Positions 48,405-57,804 of a stretch of 64,000 nt of DNA are shown piece after piece (positions within the stretch are counted from its first letter, which is position 1; every line of letters starts with the position of its first letter). The stretch spans positions 1 through 64,000 of the forward strand of contig JAAYBD010000011.1 in NCBI GenBank assembly GCA_012719035.1, read 5' to 3'. The notes under the pieces are model-generated. The model ran no database searches. It saw nothing but the letters and a program-made list of their open reading frames with translations, and was not told the origin of the DNA. Source of the stretch: Clostridiales bacterium (GTDB lineage: Bacteria; Bacillota; Clostridia; Oscillospirales; Oscillospiraceae). The position numbers were made by a program, and so were the translations under genes.

Positions 48405-51400
48405 TTGGTTTACAGAGTATATGTTGAAAAGAAAAGTTCAGAAGCGCTTGAGGCAAAGGCGCTTTGCTCTGACATCTGCAGCTTTTTGGGTATCGAAGGT
48501 CTTGAAAATCTCCGCATTATCAACCGTTACGATGTTGAAAACATCAGTTCCGAGCTTTTTGAGCAATGCAAACGCACTATTTTTTCAGAGCCGCAGCTTG
48601 ACATAGTGACAGACACGCTTACGGATACCGAAGGCTGCGCGGTATTCGCTGTAGAGTTTTTGCCCGGTCAATTCGACCAGCGCGCAGACTCCGCCGCCCA
48701 GTGCATCCAAATCGTTTCCCAGGGCGGAAGACCGACAGTAAAGACCGCAAAGGTCTATGTTTTGAGCGGCAGGCTCACAGATTTGGAGCTTGAAACCATC
48801 AAAAACTATGTGATCAATCCTGTGGAATCCCGTCTTGCCTCACTTGAAAGCTTTGAAACCCTTGAAACAAACTACGACATCCCTACGGAAGTCGAAACTC
48901 TTTTCGGCTTCTGCTCAATGGGCGATGCTGAAATCACAGACTTCATCTGCGAAAAGGGTCTTGCCATGGATGCGGATGACCTGCGTTTCTGTCAGCAGTA
49001 TTTCAAGTCCGAAAACCGCGAGCCTACCATAACAGAAATTAGGATGATTGATACCTATTGGTCGGATCACTGCCGCCATACCACCTTTAACACCACGATA
49101 GACAGCGTTAAGTTTGAGGACGAAACGCTTCAAAGCGCATGGGACAGATATCTCGGCACACGCAAGGAACTGAACCGAAGCAAACCCATTTGCCTTATGG
49201 ATATCGGCACTTTGGCGGCAAAGCATCTCAAAGCAAACGGCAAGCTGGATAGGCTTGACGAGAGCGAAGAGATAAACGCCTGCACCGTTAAAATCGACGT
49301 TGAGACTGAAAACGGTACGGAAAAATGGTTGCTTCTTTTCAAAAATGAAACACACAACCACCCAACCGAAATCGAGCCTTTCGGCGGCGCTGCAACCTGC
49401 GTCGGCGGCGCTATACGCGACCCGCTTTCCGGACGAAGCTATGTCTATGCCGCAATGCGCATTTCAGGCGCTGCCGATCCCCTAAAGCCCGTTTCGGAAA
49501 CACTTGAGGGCAAACTCCCACAGAAAAAGCTCGTTGCCACAGCCGCCGCAGGCTACAGCTCCTACGGCAACCAGATCGGTCTTACAACAGGCATCGTTGA
49601 TGAAATTTATCACCCAGGCTATGCCGCAAAGCATATGGAGGTCGGCGCTGTGATCGGTGCCGCTCCCGAAGAAAACGTGCGTCGTGAAAGACCGGCTGCG
49701 GGAGATGTCGTTATTCTGCTCGGTGGAAGAACAGGACGCGATGGCTGCGGCGGTGCAACAGGTTCTTCAAAGGCACACAGCCTATCCTCCCTTGAAACCT
49801 GCGGTGCAGAGGTACAAAAGGGCAATGCGCCCGAAGAGCGCAAGCTCCAGCGTCTTTTCCGAAATGCGGAGGCCGCCCGCCTTATCAAACGCTGCAACGA
49901 CTTCGGCGCAGGCGGTGTTTCCGTTGCCATAGGAGAGCTTGCGGACGGTCTTGAAATAAACCTCAACGCAGTTCCCAAAAAATACGAGGGACTGGACGGA
50001 ACTGAGCTTGCGATAAGCGAATCGCAGGAGCGCATGGCTGTAGTGGTTGACAAGAATTATGTAAACCATTTTATGGAGCTTGCCGCTTCCGAAAATCTTG
50101 AGGCAACAGTTGTTGCAGAGGTTACGGAAACCCGCCGTCTTGTCATGCACTGGAACGGAAAAGCCATTGTCGATATTTCCCGGGATTTCTTGGACAGCAA
50201 CGGAACTGAAAAGCACATCGGCATCACTCCGGATGCTCCGAAAGACTTTCAAAAGGACATTCCCGCAGACTTTGAAAGCGGCATGCGCAATTTGGTCAGC
50301 GATTTGAACGTCTGCTCAAAACGCGGGCTTTCCGAGCGCTTCGACTCCACCATAGGAGCCGGAAGCGTGTTGATGCCTTTCGGCGGAAAATATCAGCAGA
50401 CGCCCGTTCAGGCAATGATTCATAAAATTTCCCGCGAGCATGGGGATACCCGCACCTGTTCTTTCATGTCTTACGGATACAATCCCTATATCAGTGAAAA
50501 AAGTCCTTATCACGGCGCATATCTTGCTGTTGTAGAATCCGTTTCCAAGCTGATTGCGGCAGGCGCAGACTACAGTGATATTTATCTCAGCTTTCAGGAA
50601 TACTTTGAAAAGCCCCTGCGTGACGGCAGGCGCTGGGGAAAGCCTCTTTCTGCGGTTCTCGGCGCTTTTATTGCGCAAATGGATATGGGTGTTGCCGCAA
50701 TCGGCGGCAAAGACTCGATGAGCGGCAGCTTTGAAAAGCTTGACGTGCCGCCTACGCTGATTTCCTTTGCCGTAACCACAGACAGCATAGACAATGTGAT
50801 CTCTCCCGAATTTAAGGCGGCAAATCACAAAGTTTGCCTGCTCTGCCCACGCTATAATCAAGACGGCTTGCCTGAAAAGGAGTCTCTGATTGAAAACTTC
50901 CACACAGTAACGGGGCTGATTAGAAGCGGAAAGGTCTGTGCAGTTTACACGCCCACATTCGGGGGAGCTGCGGAGGGCATCTTTAAAATGTGCATCGGCA
51001 ACGGTTTGGGCTTTGCATTTGACGACGGCGCCGATATGGACGACATTTTTGGCTACCGCTACGGCAGCTTTATACTTGAGTTTACAGGCGAAGATATCCT
51101 TGGCTCATACCTTGGACGCACAACAGAAAAAGCGGAGATTTCCAAAGGTAATGCCGCTCTAAATCTCAGTGCTTTACAGAAGCTTTATGAGGACAAACTT
51201 GAAAGCGTGTATCCCTGCAATATCAAAGCCGGTGACAGCTTCACTGTACCCTATTCCTGCAAAGTTTCTGCCAAAGTCTCAAGCTCCCGTATTTCTTTTG
51301 CCCGTCCCAGAGCAATAATACCGGTATTCCCCGGTACCAACTGTGAATACGACACGGCAAAAGCTCTTGAAAATGCCGGTATAGAGGCAAGAACCGTCAT

Positions 51401-52100
51401 TATAAGAAATCTCACTCAAGCAGATATTTTACAGTCAGTAGAGCATTTTTCAAATGAATTGAAAAATGCCCAGATAGTCGTTATTCCGGGCGGCTTTTCG
51501 GGCGGCGACGAACCTGACGGAAGCGCCAAGTTCATCACCTCTTTCTTCCGCAGCTCAGCCATACGCGATGAAGTAGAGAAGCTTTTATACACGCGGGACG
51601 GATTGATGCTCGGCATCTGCAACGGTTTTCAGGCGCTTATCAAGCTCGGTCTTGTCCCCTACGGACACATCATGGATACAGACGAAAGCTTCCCGACTCT
51701 GAGCTTTAATACTATAGGACGTCACCAGTCAAAGCTTGTACGTACTAAGATCTCGTCTAACCTTTCTCCATGGCTCCTTAACACAAAAGTCGGTGACATT
51801 TACACGGTTCCCATTTCACATGGCGAAGGGCGTTTTCTCGCAAGCGATGAGCTTGTCAAAAAGCTCGGGGAAGGCGGTCAGATCGCTACCCAGTATGTCG
51901 ATTTGTCGGGCAATGTCACCCAAGATATCCGTTTCAACCCAAACGGCAGTATATGCGCTATAGAAGGCATTACCTCCCCGGATGGACGTATCCTCGGAAA
52001 GATGGGTCATTCCGAACGTATAGGCAAAGGTCTTTATAAAAATGTTGACGGCGTTTACGATATGAAACTCTTTGAATCCGCCGCACAATATTACAAATAA
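48405..52100 (+). CDS. purL: FGAM synthase, single large chain
   Basis: The 1231-residue enzyme converts FGAR to FGAM with glutamine. It has a PurS-like N-terminus (VYRVYVEKKSSEALEAKALC), then AIRS-type ATP domains (SDHCRHTTFNTT, LLFKNETHNHPTEIEPFGGA, CNDFGAGGVSVAIGELADGL). A C-terminal glutaminase domain follows (FPGTNCEYDTAKALENAG), with nucleophile Cys1072 in MLGICNGFQALIK. It replaces the separate PurS/PurQ/PurL of Bacilli. The start is TTG at 48405, 7 nt after AAGGAGG; a GTG at 48399 is too close to the site. It ends the operon before a terminator. Confidence 0.94.
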   Translation: MVYRVYVEKKSSEALEAKALCSDICSFLGIEGLENLRIINRYDVENISSELFEQCKRTIFSEPQLDIVTDTLTDTEGCAVFAVEFLPGQFDQRADSAAQCIQIVSQGGRPTVKTAKVYVLSGRLTDLELETIKNYVINPVESRLASLESFETLETNYDIPTEVETLFGFCSMGDAEITDFICEKGLAMDADDLRFCQQYFKSENREPTITEIRMIDTYWSDHCRHTTFNTTIDSVKFEDETLQSAWDRYLGTRKELNRSKPICLMDIGTLAAKHLKANGKLDRLDESEEINACTVKIDVETENGTEKWLLLFKNETHNHPTEIEPFGGAATCVGGAIRDPLSGRSYVYAAMRISGAADPLKPVSETLEGKLPQKKLVATAAAGYSSYGNQIGLTTGIVDEIYHPGYAAKHMEVGAVIGAAPEENVRRERPAAGDVVILLGGRTGRDGCGGATGSSKAHSLSSLETCGAEVQKGNAPEERKLQRLFRNAEAARLIKRCNDFGAGGVSVAIGELADGLEINLNAVPKKYEGLDGTELAISESQERMAVVVDKNYVNHFMELAASENLEATVVAEVTETRRLVMHWNGKAIVDISRDFLDSNGTEKHIGITPDAPKDFQKDIPADFESGMRNLVSDLNVCSKRGLSERFDSTIGAGSVLMPFGGKYQQTPVQAMIHKISREHGDTRTCSFMSYGYNPYISEKSPYHGAYLAVVESVSKLIAAGADYSDIYLSFQEYFEKPLRDGRRWGKPLSAVLGAFIAQMDMGVAAIGGKDSMSGSFEKLDVPPTLISFAVTTDSIDNVISPEFKAANHKVCLLCPRYNQDGLPEKESLIENFHTVTGLIRSGKVCAVYTPTFGGAAEGIFKMCIGNGLGFAFDDGADMDDIFGYRYGSFILEFTGEDILGSYLGRTTEKAEISKGNAALNLSALQKLYEDKLESVYPCNIKAGDSFTVPYSCKVSAKVSSSRISFARPRAIIPVFPGTNCEYDTAKALENAGIEARTVIIRNLTQADILQSVEHFSNELKNAQIVVIPGGFSGGDEPDGSAKFITSFFRSSAIRDEVEKLLYTRDGLMLGICNGFQALIKLGLVPYGHIMDTDESFPTLSFNTIGRHQSKLVRTKISSNLSPWLLNTKVGDIYTVPISHGEGRFLASDELVKKLGEGGQIATQYVDLSGNVTQDIRFNPNGSICAIEGITSPDGRILGKMGHSERIGKGLYKNVDGVYDMKLFESAAQYYK

Positions 52101-52111
52101 GATTTATACGT

Positions 52112-52153
52112 AAAATATTGCCCTCCTGCTAAAAACGGGCGGGCAGTATTTTT
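52112..52153 (+). terminator. Purine operon terminator
   Basis: AAAATATTGCCCTCC pairs with GGGCGGGCAGTATTTTT through one mismatch and wobbles, followed by a T-run, 12 nt after the purL stop. Confidence 0.8.
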
Positions 52154-52187
52154 ACAAATATTCGCAAAAACAGACGTTCTTATCGCG

Positions 52188-52216
52188 TTGACAATATAGA
52201 TACAATGTGTTACAAT
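52188..52216 (+). promoter_or_regulatory. Consensus promoter of the 96-residue gene
   Basis: TTGACA (52188-52193), 17-bp spacer, TACAAT (52211-52216). A perfect -35 and optimal spacing suggest strong constitutive expression. Confidence 0.7.
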
Positions 52217-52276
52217 TTGGTTACGTTGCATAATTACCATTTATTGTATCGTCTCAAAAGAAAGGATTGGAAATAT

Positions 52277-52567
52277 ATGGCATTAGAAAAAACAGCGGTT
52301 CTTGAGTATAAGGGGCATCCCCTTCGCCGTAAGGACAACATGATTTATTTCGGCAGCATGACTGATAAATACATTATTATGCTCCAAATTCTGGATACCA
52401 AGAGGATCAAAGACATGGATGTCGCCACAAAGGTGTCTGTTCAGCTCCAACTGACTGATCCGGATCTCAAATCTCGTGACCGCGTGGTCAAAAAGAGCGA
52501 AAAAGACAGCCTTTATGCCGCCATGGACGTTGCTTCTGTCTGGCTTGAAAGAGCTTTAGCTCAATAA
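52277..52567 (+). CDS. Conserved-looking 96-residue protein, function unknown
   Basis: The small soluble protein begins MALEKTAVLEYKGHPLRRKD and includes IYFGSMTDKYIIMLQIL and MDVATKVSVQLQLTDPDL. It ends in an amphipathic helix (AAMDVASVWLERALAQ). I recall closely similar sequences in other Oscillospirales genomes but no assigned function. The start at 52277 follows AAAGGATTGG; the upstream frame to 52205 lies across the promoter and is not used. It is monocistronic behind a consensus promoter, 70 nt before the endopeptidase gene. Confidence 0.7.
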   Translation: MALEKTAVLEYKGHPLRRKDNMIYFGSMTDKYIIMLQILDTKRIKDMDVATKVSVQLQLTDPDLKSRDRVVKKSEKDSLYAAMDVASVWLERALAQ

Positions 52568-52635
52568 ATACTTATACTTTGTAAGCATAAACCTTTTAGG
52601 AAATTTTCCTCGACCGTCATTACGAAAGGACAAAC

Positions 52636-53511
52636 ATGAATCGAAAAAACCTTAAAGCAATCGTAATTGCATCCGCGCTGACTTGCGCGCTTTCTGTTTC
52701 TGCCAATGCTGCAAGCATCGGCGGAGCAATGGTTAAGGCAGACGCATTGAATCTTCGCAGCAAACCTTCCACCGATGCATCGATTATCACACTTTCACCT
52801 AATGGCTCCTTAGTTGTTGTAGGAGAAAAGGTCAATGATTCTTGGTACAAAGTCGTATACCGCGGAACAACTGGCTACATGGCTTCAGATTACCTAACTT
52901 TCAGCGAAAACTTGGACGGTTATTTCGGCAGCGGTCGGATATATGGTACAGATGTCCGTTTGCGTGACTCGGCAAGCATGGACTCCAATGTCATCGGATG
53001 CTACGGCAACGGAACTGTAATGCAGGTCATAGGCGTTTATGAAAACTGGTATAAAGTAAAATACAACAGCACTGTCGGCTATGTTCACAGCGACTATTTT
53101 TCTCTTTCAGATGTAAACGGTCCCTCTGAGGGGGAGGACTCCCTTCAAGGACAGATGATAGTAGACACCGCCATGAAATATATAGGCGTACCATATGTTT
53201 GGGGAGGAACTTCCGAAAGCGGTTTTGACTGCTCGGGTCTTGTCCATTATGTATATAAGGAATGCGGTTACAGTATCGACCGTACTGCGGCTACTATATA
53301 TGATGACGGAATATATGTCAGCAAATCTGATTTGCAGATCGGTGATGCCATCTGCTTTTCTTCCGCTTCATCTTCAATAGGTCATGTCGGAATTTACATC
53401 GGCGGAGGACAGTTTATTCATGCAAGCTCGTCTTCCGGAAGTGTTATAATAAGCGACTTAAATTCTGATTATTATACTTCCCACTATGTCGGTGCCCGGC
53501 GTATAGTATAA
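52636..53511 (+). CDS. Secreted SH3-SH3-NlpC/P60 peptidoglycan endopeptidase
   Basis: The 291-residue exported enzyme cleaves peptide stems of peptidoglycan. The signal peptide covers 1-26 (ending VSANAA). Bacterial SH3 domain 1 spans about 30-90 (ALNLRSKPSTDASIITL, TTGYMASDYL) and SH3 domain 2 about 98-157. The NlpC/P60 catalytic domain at 172-291 has Cys199 in FDCSGLVHYVYKE, His250 in SIGHVGIYIGGG and a third polar residue near His262. ACGAAAGGAC precedes the ATG. The SH3 modules resemble the one inserted in the SLH protein at 15.9-18.9 kb. Confidence 0.92.
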   Translation: MNRKNLKAIVIASALTCALSVSANAASIGGAMVKADALNLRSKPSTDASIITLSPNGSLVVVGEKVNDSWYKVVYRGTTGYMASDYLTFSENLDGYFGSGRIYGTDVRLRDSASMDSNVIGCYGNGTVMQVIGVYENWYKVKYNSTVGYVHSDYFSLSDVNGPSEGEDSLQGQMIVDTAMKYIGVPYVWGGTSESGFDCSGLVHYVYKECGYSIDRTAATIYDDGIYVSKSDLQIGDAICFSSASSSIGHVGIYIGGGQFIHASSSSGSVIISDLNSDYYTSHYVGARRIV

Positions 53512-53518
53512 ATTTTTT

Positions 53519-53551
53519 TGCCCCGCTGTGAAGATTTTTCGCGGCGGGGCT
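53519..53551 (+). terminator. Terminator after the endopeptidase
   Basis: GCCCCGC (53520-53526) and GCGGGGC (53544-53550) form a 7-bp stem, followed by TTGATTTG, just after the stop. Confidence 0.7.
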
Positions 53552-53691
53552 TGATTTGTTAACAATTTAGGTGCAAAATAGAATAGATATAATGTGCTTT
53601 GTACTGTCGATGTGAAAGTAATGATTACCGGATATAAGTTGATCTCATAAATTATCCGGCTGGTATGCGGGGTTTGCTTCAGGAGGATACT

Positions 53692-54465
53692 ATGGATTTT
53701 AATAGAGTATATAACGCCTATTTCAGTCCGTCAGGCTCAACAAAAAAAATAACAAGCGCTGTCGCAAGTGTTATTTCCGATACAATCACTTCCATCGACT
53801 TTTTAAACGGACCCAAAACAGAACTTTCCGGTATTGATAAAAATGATGTATTGATTATCGGTATGCCCGTATTTGCAGGAAGAATCCCTCAAGTCTGTGT
53901 TCCATATATTAAAAATTTAAAAGGCACAAATACGCCTGCTGTCGCCCTTGTTGTTTACGGAAACCGTGCATACGGTGATGCTTTGCTTGAGCTCTGTGAC
54001 CTGCTTGATGAACAGGGTTTCCGTGTAATAGGTGCCGGCGCTTTTGTTGCCGAACATTCCCTTTTTAAACAGGTTGCCCATGGTCGTCCCGATAATGAGG
54101 ATTTTTCGCAAATAATCCGCTTCGCCTCGGTTTGTTCCCAGAAGCTTGAGGAATTTGAAGGCTTCTCAGAGCAGCTTAGCATTAAGGGCAGCCGTCCCTA
54201 TTCTCCTCCCAGAAAAATCTCCATTGGTCCAAAAACAGTATCAAAATGCAGCGACTGCGGTGTTTGCGCAAAGCTTTGCCCTGTCGGTGCAATAGATTAC
54301 AGAGATCCCTTTAAAACTGATATAGATAAATGCATTTCCTGTACCGCCTGCATTGCCGCCTGCCCTATCGGAGCAAGGTCTTTTCGCGGTTTTAAATATA
54401 ACACCGCGGAAAAGGTGTTTATTAAGAAATGCTCCTCCCGTATTGAGCCGGAATGGTTCACTTAA
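53692..54465 (+). CDS. EFR1-type flavodoxin/ferredoxin fusion protein
   Basis: The 257-residue electron carrier has an N-terminal flavodoxin-like domain (NAYFSPSGSTKKITSAVASV; VLIIGMPVFAGRIPQVCVPY) and two C-terminal [4Fe-4S] motifs. These are CSDCGVCAKLCPVGAI and CISCTACIAACPIGAR, each with CxxCxxCxxxCP spacing. The order matches EFR1-family ferrodoxins of anaerobes; the redox partner is unknown. The start at 53692 follows AGGAGG at 6 nt; an ATG at 53665 has no site. A terminator follows. Confidence 0.85.
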   Translation: MDFNRVYNAYFSPSGSTKKITSAVASVISDTITSIDFLNGPKTELSGIDKNDVLIIGMPVFAGRIPQVCVPYIKNLKGTNTPAVALVVYGNRAYGDALLELCDLLDEQGFRVIGAGAFVAEHSLFKQVAHGRPDNEDFSQIIRFASVCSQKLEEFEGFSEQLSIKGSRPYSPPRKISIGPKTVSKCSDCGVCAKLCPVGAIDYRDPFKTDIDKCISCTACIAACPIGARSFRGFKYNTAEKVFIKKCSSRIEPEWFT

Positions 54466-54488
54466 TATAACACTTGCTATAAAAGTCT

Positions 54489-54522
54489 AAAATCATCCAC
54501 TCCTGATTTTGGATTTTTTTTT
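54489..54522 (+). terminator. Terminator after the EFR1 gene
   Basis: AAAATCA (54489-54495) and TGATTTT (54504-54510) with an 8-nt loop, then GGATTTTTTTTT. It lies 23 nt after the stop. Confidence 0.75.
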
Positions 54523-54531
54523 GCGCAAAAA

Positions 54532-54574
54532 TGCTTATCCATAAGCAAAACGGCATTTTGTGCTTCTGCACAAA
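54532..54574 (+). other. Two perfect hairpins upstream of the arg promoter
   Basis: TGCTTAT-CC-ATAAGCA (54532-54547) and TTTGTGC-TTCT-GCACAAA (54557-54574) follow the EFR1 terminator in series. They precede the argC promoter, so they are not part of an arg leader. They may be operators or relics of terminators. Confidence 0.4.
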
Positions 54575-54625
54575 CAATTTCTTAATTTAACTCAAAAAAT
54601 TATATTATAATTATGCAATACCCGC

Positions 54626-54679
54626 TTGCTATTATATGAATTAGAGTGTATTATATTCATAATATATGCATATTTATTC
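54626..54679 (+). promoter_or_regulatory. argC promoter with ARG-box-like sites
   Basis: Promoter: TTGCTA (54626-54631), 17-bp spacer, TATTAT (54649-54654). TATGCATATTTATTC (54665-54679) matches the first 15 positions of the ArgR consensus TNTGNATWWWWATNCANA. The half-sites ATGAAT (54636-54641) and ATTCAT (54655-54660) overlap the promoter. The arrangement fits arginine repression by ArgR, whose gene is not in the window. Confidence 0.55.
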
Positions 54680-54692
54680 GGTGGTGATATCT

Positions 54693-55625
54693 ATGGTAAA
54701 GGTTTTTATAGTAGGTTCCGCGGGTACAACGGGGCTAAGGCTCCATTCGCGTCTTAAACAGCGAGATGATGTTGAGCTTCTTGAGATTGACGAACACCTG
54801 CGCAAAGACCAGAAAGAAATCGAAAAGCTTATAGGACTGTCTGACTTTGTCTTTCTCTGCCTGCCCGATGATGCGGCACGTGAGACAGCCGAGCTTGCAA
54901 AAGAAGCGCGCGCAAGGATTATCGATACCTCAAGCGCACATCGAGCGGCAGATGGATGGTCTTACGGCTTTCCAGAACTATCCAAAGAACACAGGCAGAA
55001 CATACAATCATCAAAATATGTATCATCTCCCGGCTGCCATGCCAGCGGCTTCATATCCCTCATCTATCCGCTTATTTCCGCAGGAGTGATTCCGCCGGAC
55101 TGCCCTCTTGCCTGTACTTCGCTCACCGGATACAGCGGCGGCGGTAAAAAGATGATATCCAACTACGAAAATGCCGAGCGAAAGAGCGAGCTGTCAAGCC
55201 CATATCTTTACGCTATGGGGCAAAATCACAAGCACCTGCCTGAAATTACGGCTCAATGCGGTCTTTCTCTTGCTCCTTTGTTCATGCCCGTAGTAGGAGA
55301 TTTCTATTCCGGAATGCTCGTTTCCATTCCTCTGCATTCCGCAATGCTTAGTGCGAAGTATACTGCTGACGATATTCGCGAAATATTGAAAAAACACTAC
55401 GAGGGAAGCAGTTTTGTAAAGGTTTTGGATGATGCTCCCCCCTCTCTTTATGCAAATACCCTGTCCGGACGCGATGACATGGAATTATTCGTTTCCGGCT
55501 GCGATGAGCGAATTTTGCTGTGCTCTCGATTCGATAATCTCGGGAAAGGCGCATCGGGAGCTGCCATTCAGTGCTTCAACATCATGTGCGGTGCCCGCGA
55601 GGATTCGGGCTTGGTACTCGGGTAA
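54693..55625 (+). CDS. argC: N-acetyl-gamma-glutamyl-phosphate reductase (short type)
   Basis: The 310-residue NADPH enzyme carries out the third step of ornithine synthesis. It has VFIVGSAGTTGLRLHSRL, the catalytic Cys in VSSPGCHASGF and LTGYSGGGKKMISNYE. Its length fits the shorter ArgC group (about 310 rather than 345 residues). The start at 54693 gives the usual nucleotide-binding N-terminus; an ATG at 54666 overlaps the presumed operator. It is the first gene of the arginine operon. Confidence 0.92.
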   Translation: MVKVFIVGSAGTTGLRLHSRLKQRDDVELLEIDEHLRKDQKEIEKLIGLSDFVFLCLPDDAARETAELAKEARARIIDTSSAHRAADGWSYGFPELSKEHRQNIQSSKYVSSPGCHASGFISLIYPLISAGVIPPDCPLACTSLTGYSGGGKKMISNYENAERKSELSSPYLYAMGQNHKHLPEITAQCGLSLAPLFMPVVGDFYSGMLVSIPLHSAMLSAKYTADDIREILKKHYEGSSFVKVLDDAPPSLYANTLSGRDDMELFVSGCDERILLCSRFDNLGKGASGAAIQCFNIMCGAREDSGLVLG

Positions 55626-55680
55626 GTTTTAAAACACCTGCCCTGGCTTCATAACAAAATTACTTGGAGGTTTACATAAT

Positions 55681-56889
55681 ATGAAATACATTGACGGCGG
55701 CATTTGTGCGGCAAAGGGCTTTATCGCCTCGGGAATAAATTGTGGAATAAAGAAAAGCGAAAAAAAGGACCTTGCCCTTATAATAAGCCAGGAAATGGCG
55801 GCAACAGCGGGTGTTTATACAAAAAATCTTGTGAAGGGCGCTCCCATAATAGTGACTCAGAAAAACATCTCGGACGGTTATGCCAGAGCGATTATTGTAA
55901 ACAGCGGCAATGCAAATACCTGTAATGACAATGGCATTGAGATCGCCGAAGGCATGTGCGAACTTGTAGAAAAATATACAGACATTAATTCACACGACGT
56001 TGTCGTGGCTTCAACCGGAGTCATCGGGCAAAAGCTGAGTCTTGAGCCGATTGCAGCAGGTATGCCGGCTCTTGTGCGCTCGCTCGGCAAAAACTCCGAT
56101 GATGCCGCAGCCGCTATCATGACCACCGATACTGTCAAAAAAGAGCTTGCTCTTGAGTTTGAAATCGGCGGCAAAAAAGTCCGAATGGGAGCTATCGCCA
56201 AGGGCAGCGGAATGATACACCCCAATATGGCGACAATGCTTGTCTTTGTCACAACAGATGCGGCCATATCCCCTGAAATGCTTCAAAAAGCGCTTGACTC
56301 ATGCGTCGGGGATACATTCAATATGATAAGTGTTGACCGCGATACCTCCACTAATGATACTATGATAGTCATGGCAAATGGTATGGCGGAAAACGAACCG
56401 ATAGTATCAGAAGGAGAAGATTTTGACTCTTTCAAGTCTGCGCTTTTTGAGATAAGCCTTAATTTGAGCCGCAAAATCGCAAAGGACGGCGAGGGCGCAA
56501 CCAAGCTGCTTGAATGTAGAGTCTCCGGTGCAAAAAGCAAAAATGACGCAAGGCTGGTGGCAAAATCCGTTATCTGCTCTCCCCTGCTCAAGTGTGCCAT
56601 GTTCGGGGCCGATGCAAACTGGGGCAGAGTCCTCTGCGCAATCGGCTATGCGGACGCGGATGTCGATGTCAGTAAGGTAAGCGTAGGTTTTAAGTCCGAA
56701 GCAGGTGAGATTTACGTCTGCAAAAACGGCGGCGGCATCGCTTTCTCCGAGGAGAAAGCGAAAGAAGTTCTGTCCTGCGACGAAATCATAATAGATATCA
56801 TGCTTGGTGACGGTGAATTTTCCGCAGCCGCGTTCGGATGTGATCTCACCTATGATTACGTTAAAATAAACGGCGACTACCGCAGTTGA
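55681..56889 (+). CDS. argJ: Bifunctional ornithine acetyltransferase/N-acetylglutamate synthase
   Basis: The 402-residue enzyme recycles the acetyl group from acetylornithine to glutamate and may also use acetyl-CoA. Self-cleavage and catalysis use Thr185 in AKGSGMIHPNMATMLVF, splitting alpha and beta chains. FGADANWGRVLCAIGYA and NSGNANTCND are conserved segments. Its presence means no separate argE is needed. GGAGG precedes the ATG. Confidence 0.95.
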   Translation: MKYIDGGICAAKGFIASGINCGIKKSEKKDLALIISQEMAATAGVYTKNLVKGAPIIVTQKNISDGYARAIIVNSGNANTCNDNGIEIAEGMCELVEKYTDINSHDVVVASTGVIGQKLSLEPIAAGMPALVRSLGKNSDDAAAAIMTTDTVKKELALEFEIGGKKVRMGAIAKGSGMIHPNMATMLVFVTTDAAISPEMLQKALDSCVGDTFNMISVDRDTSTNDTMIVMANGMAENEPIVSEGEDFDSFKSALFEISLNLSRKIAKDGEGATKLLECRVSGAKSKNDARLVAKSVICSPLLKCAMFGADANWGRVLCAIGYADADVDVSKVSVGFKSEAGEIYVCKNGGGIAFSEEKAKEVLSCDEIIIDIMLGDGEFSAAAFGCDLTYDYVKINGDYRS

Positions 56890-56916
56890 CATAATATTTG
56901 TACGGAGGCTTGAATT

Positions 56917-57774
56917 GTGGACGAAAAACTGACAAACGCCCAGCGGGCAAAGGTACTGATAGAAGCGCTGCCCTACATTCAGCGTTACAACAATAAAATC
57001 GTTGTTGTAAAATACGGCGGCAACGCCATGATAAATGAGGAATTAAAGCGTGCGGTCATGGGCGATATCGTTCTGCTCTCGCTAATCGGAATAAAGGTCG
57101 TTCTTGTTCACGGCGGCGGACCTGAGATCAGCGATATTCTGAATAAAATGGGCAAGGAAACTGAGTTTATAGACGGTCTTCGCGTGACTGATGCGGAAAC
57201 CGCTGAGGTCGTGCAGATGGTGCTTGCGGGCAAGATCTCCAAAAACCTTGTCAACCTAATCGGAAACATGGGCGGACGCGCGATTGGGCTTTCGGGAATG
57301 GATGCGCATATGATCGAAGCTAAAAAGCTCCGCAGTGATTTGGGCTATGTCGGCGATATTGTGAATATTGACCCCCAACCGATTCTTGATCTCCTTGATA
57401 AAGGATACATCCCTGTGATTTCCACAATCGGTTATGATAAGGACGGCAACACCTACAACATAAACGCTGACACCGCGGCAAGCCGCATAGCGGGAACGCT
57501 GAAAGCGGAAAGCCTAATTTCCATGACGGATATATCGGGACTTCTGCACGACAAAGACGACCCAACCACTCTCATACCCGTTGTAAATGTCAGTGAAGCC
57601 CCGCAGCTTATACGTGAGGGCATTATTTCAGACGGAATGATTCCAAAAGTCGAATGCTGCATTGAGGCGATACGCCGGGGAGTGAAAAAGGTCTTTATCA
57701 TCGACGGCAGGGTTCCGCATTCGATTCTGATTGAAGCACTTACGGACGAGGGCATCGGTACGATGTTCATATAG
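56917..57774 (+). CDS. argB: Acetylglutamate kinase
   Basis: The 285-residue amino acid kinase phosphorylates N-acetylglutamate. It has KIVVVKYGGNAMINEELK, VVLVHGGGPEISDILNKMG, the substrate segment GLSGMDAHMIEAKKL and TYNINADTAASRIAG. An N-terminal helix of about 20 residues is present, as in arginine-inhibited hexameric forms, so feedback control is plausible. The start is GTG at 56917 with GGAGG 9 nt upstream. Confidence 0.95.
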   Translation: MDEKLTNAQRAKVLIEALPYIQRYNNKIVVVKYGGNAMINEELKRAVMGDIVLLSLIGIKVVLVHGGGPEISDILNKMGKETEFIDGLRVTDAETAEVVQMVLAGKISKNLVNLIGNMGGRAIGLSGMDAHMIEAKKLRSDLGYVGDIVNIDPQPILDLLDKGYIPVISTIGYDKDGNTYNINADTAASRIAGTLKAESLISMTDISGLLHDKDDPTTLIPVVNVSEAPQLIREGIISDGMIPKVECCIEAIRRGVKKVFIIDGRVPHSILIEALTDEGIGTMFI

Positions 57775-57804
57775 TTGGTTTACATAATAATGGAGCGTGA
57801 AGGT

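Noticed and set aside
54466..54692. T-box or arginine riboswitch leader before argC
   Set aside because: No T-box sequence or specifier stem; the presumed transcription start leaves only about 30 nt of leader, and ARG-box-like operator sites explain regulation better.
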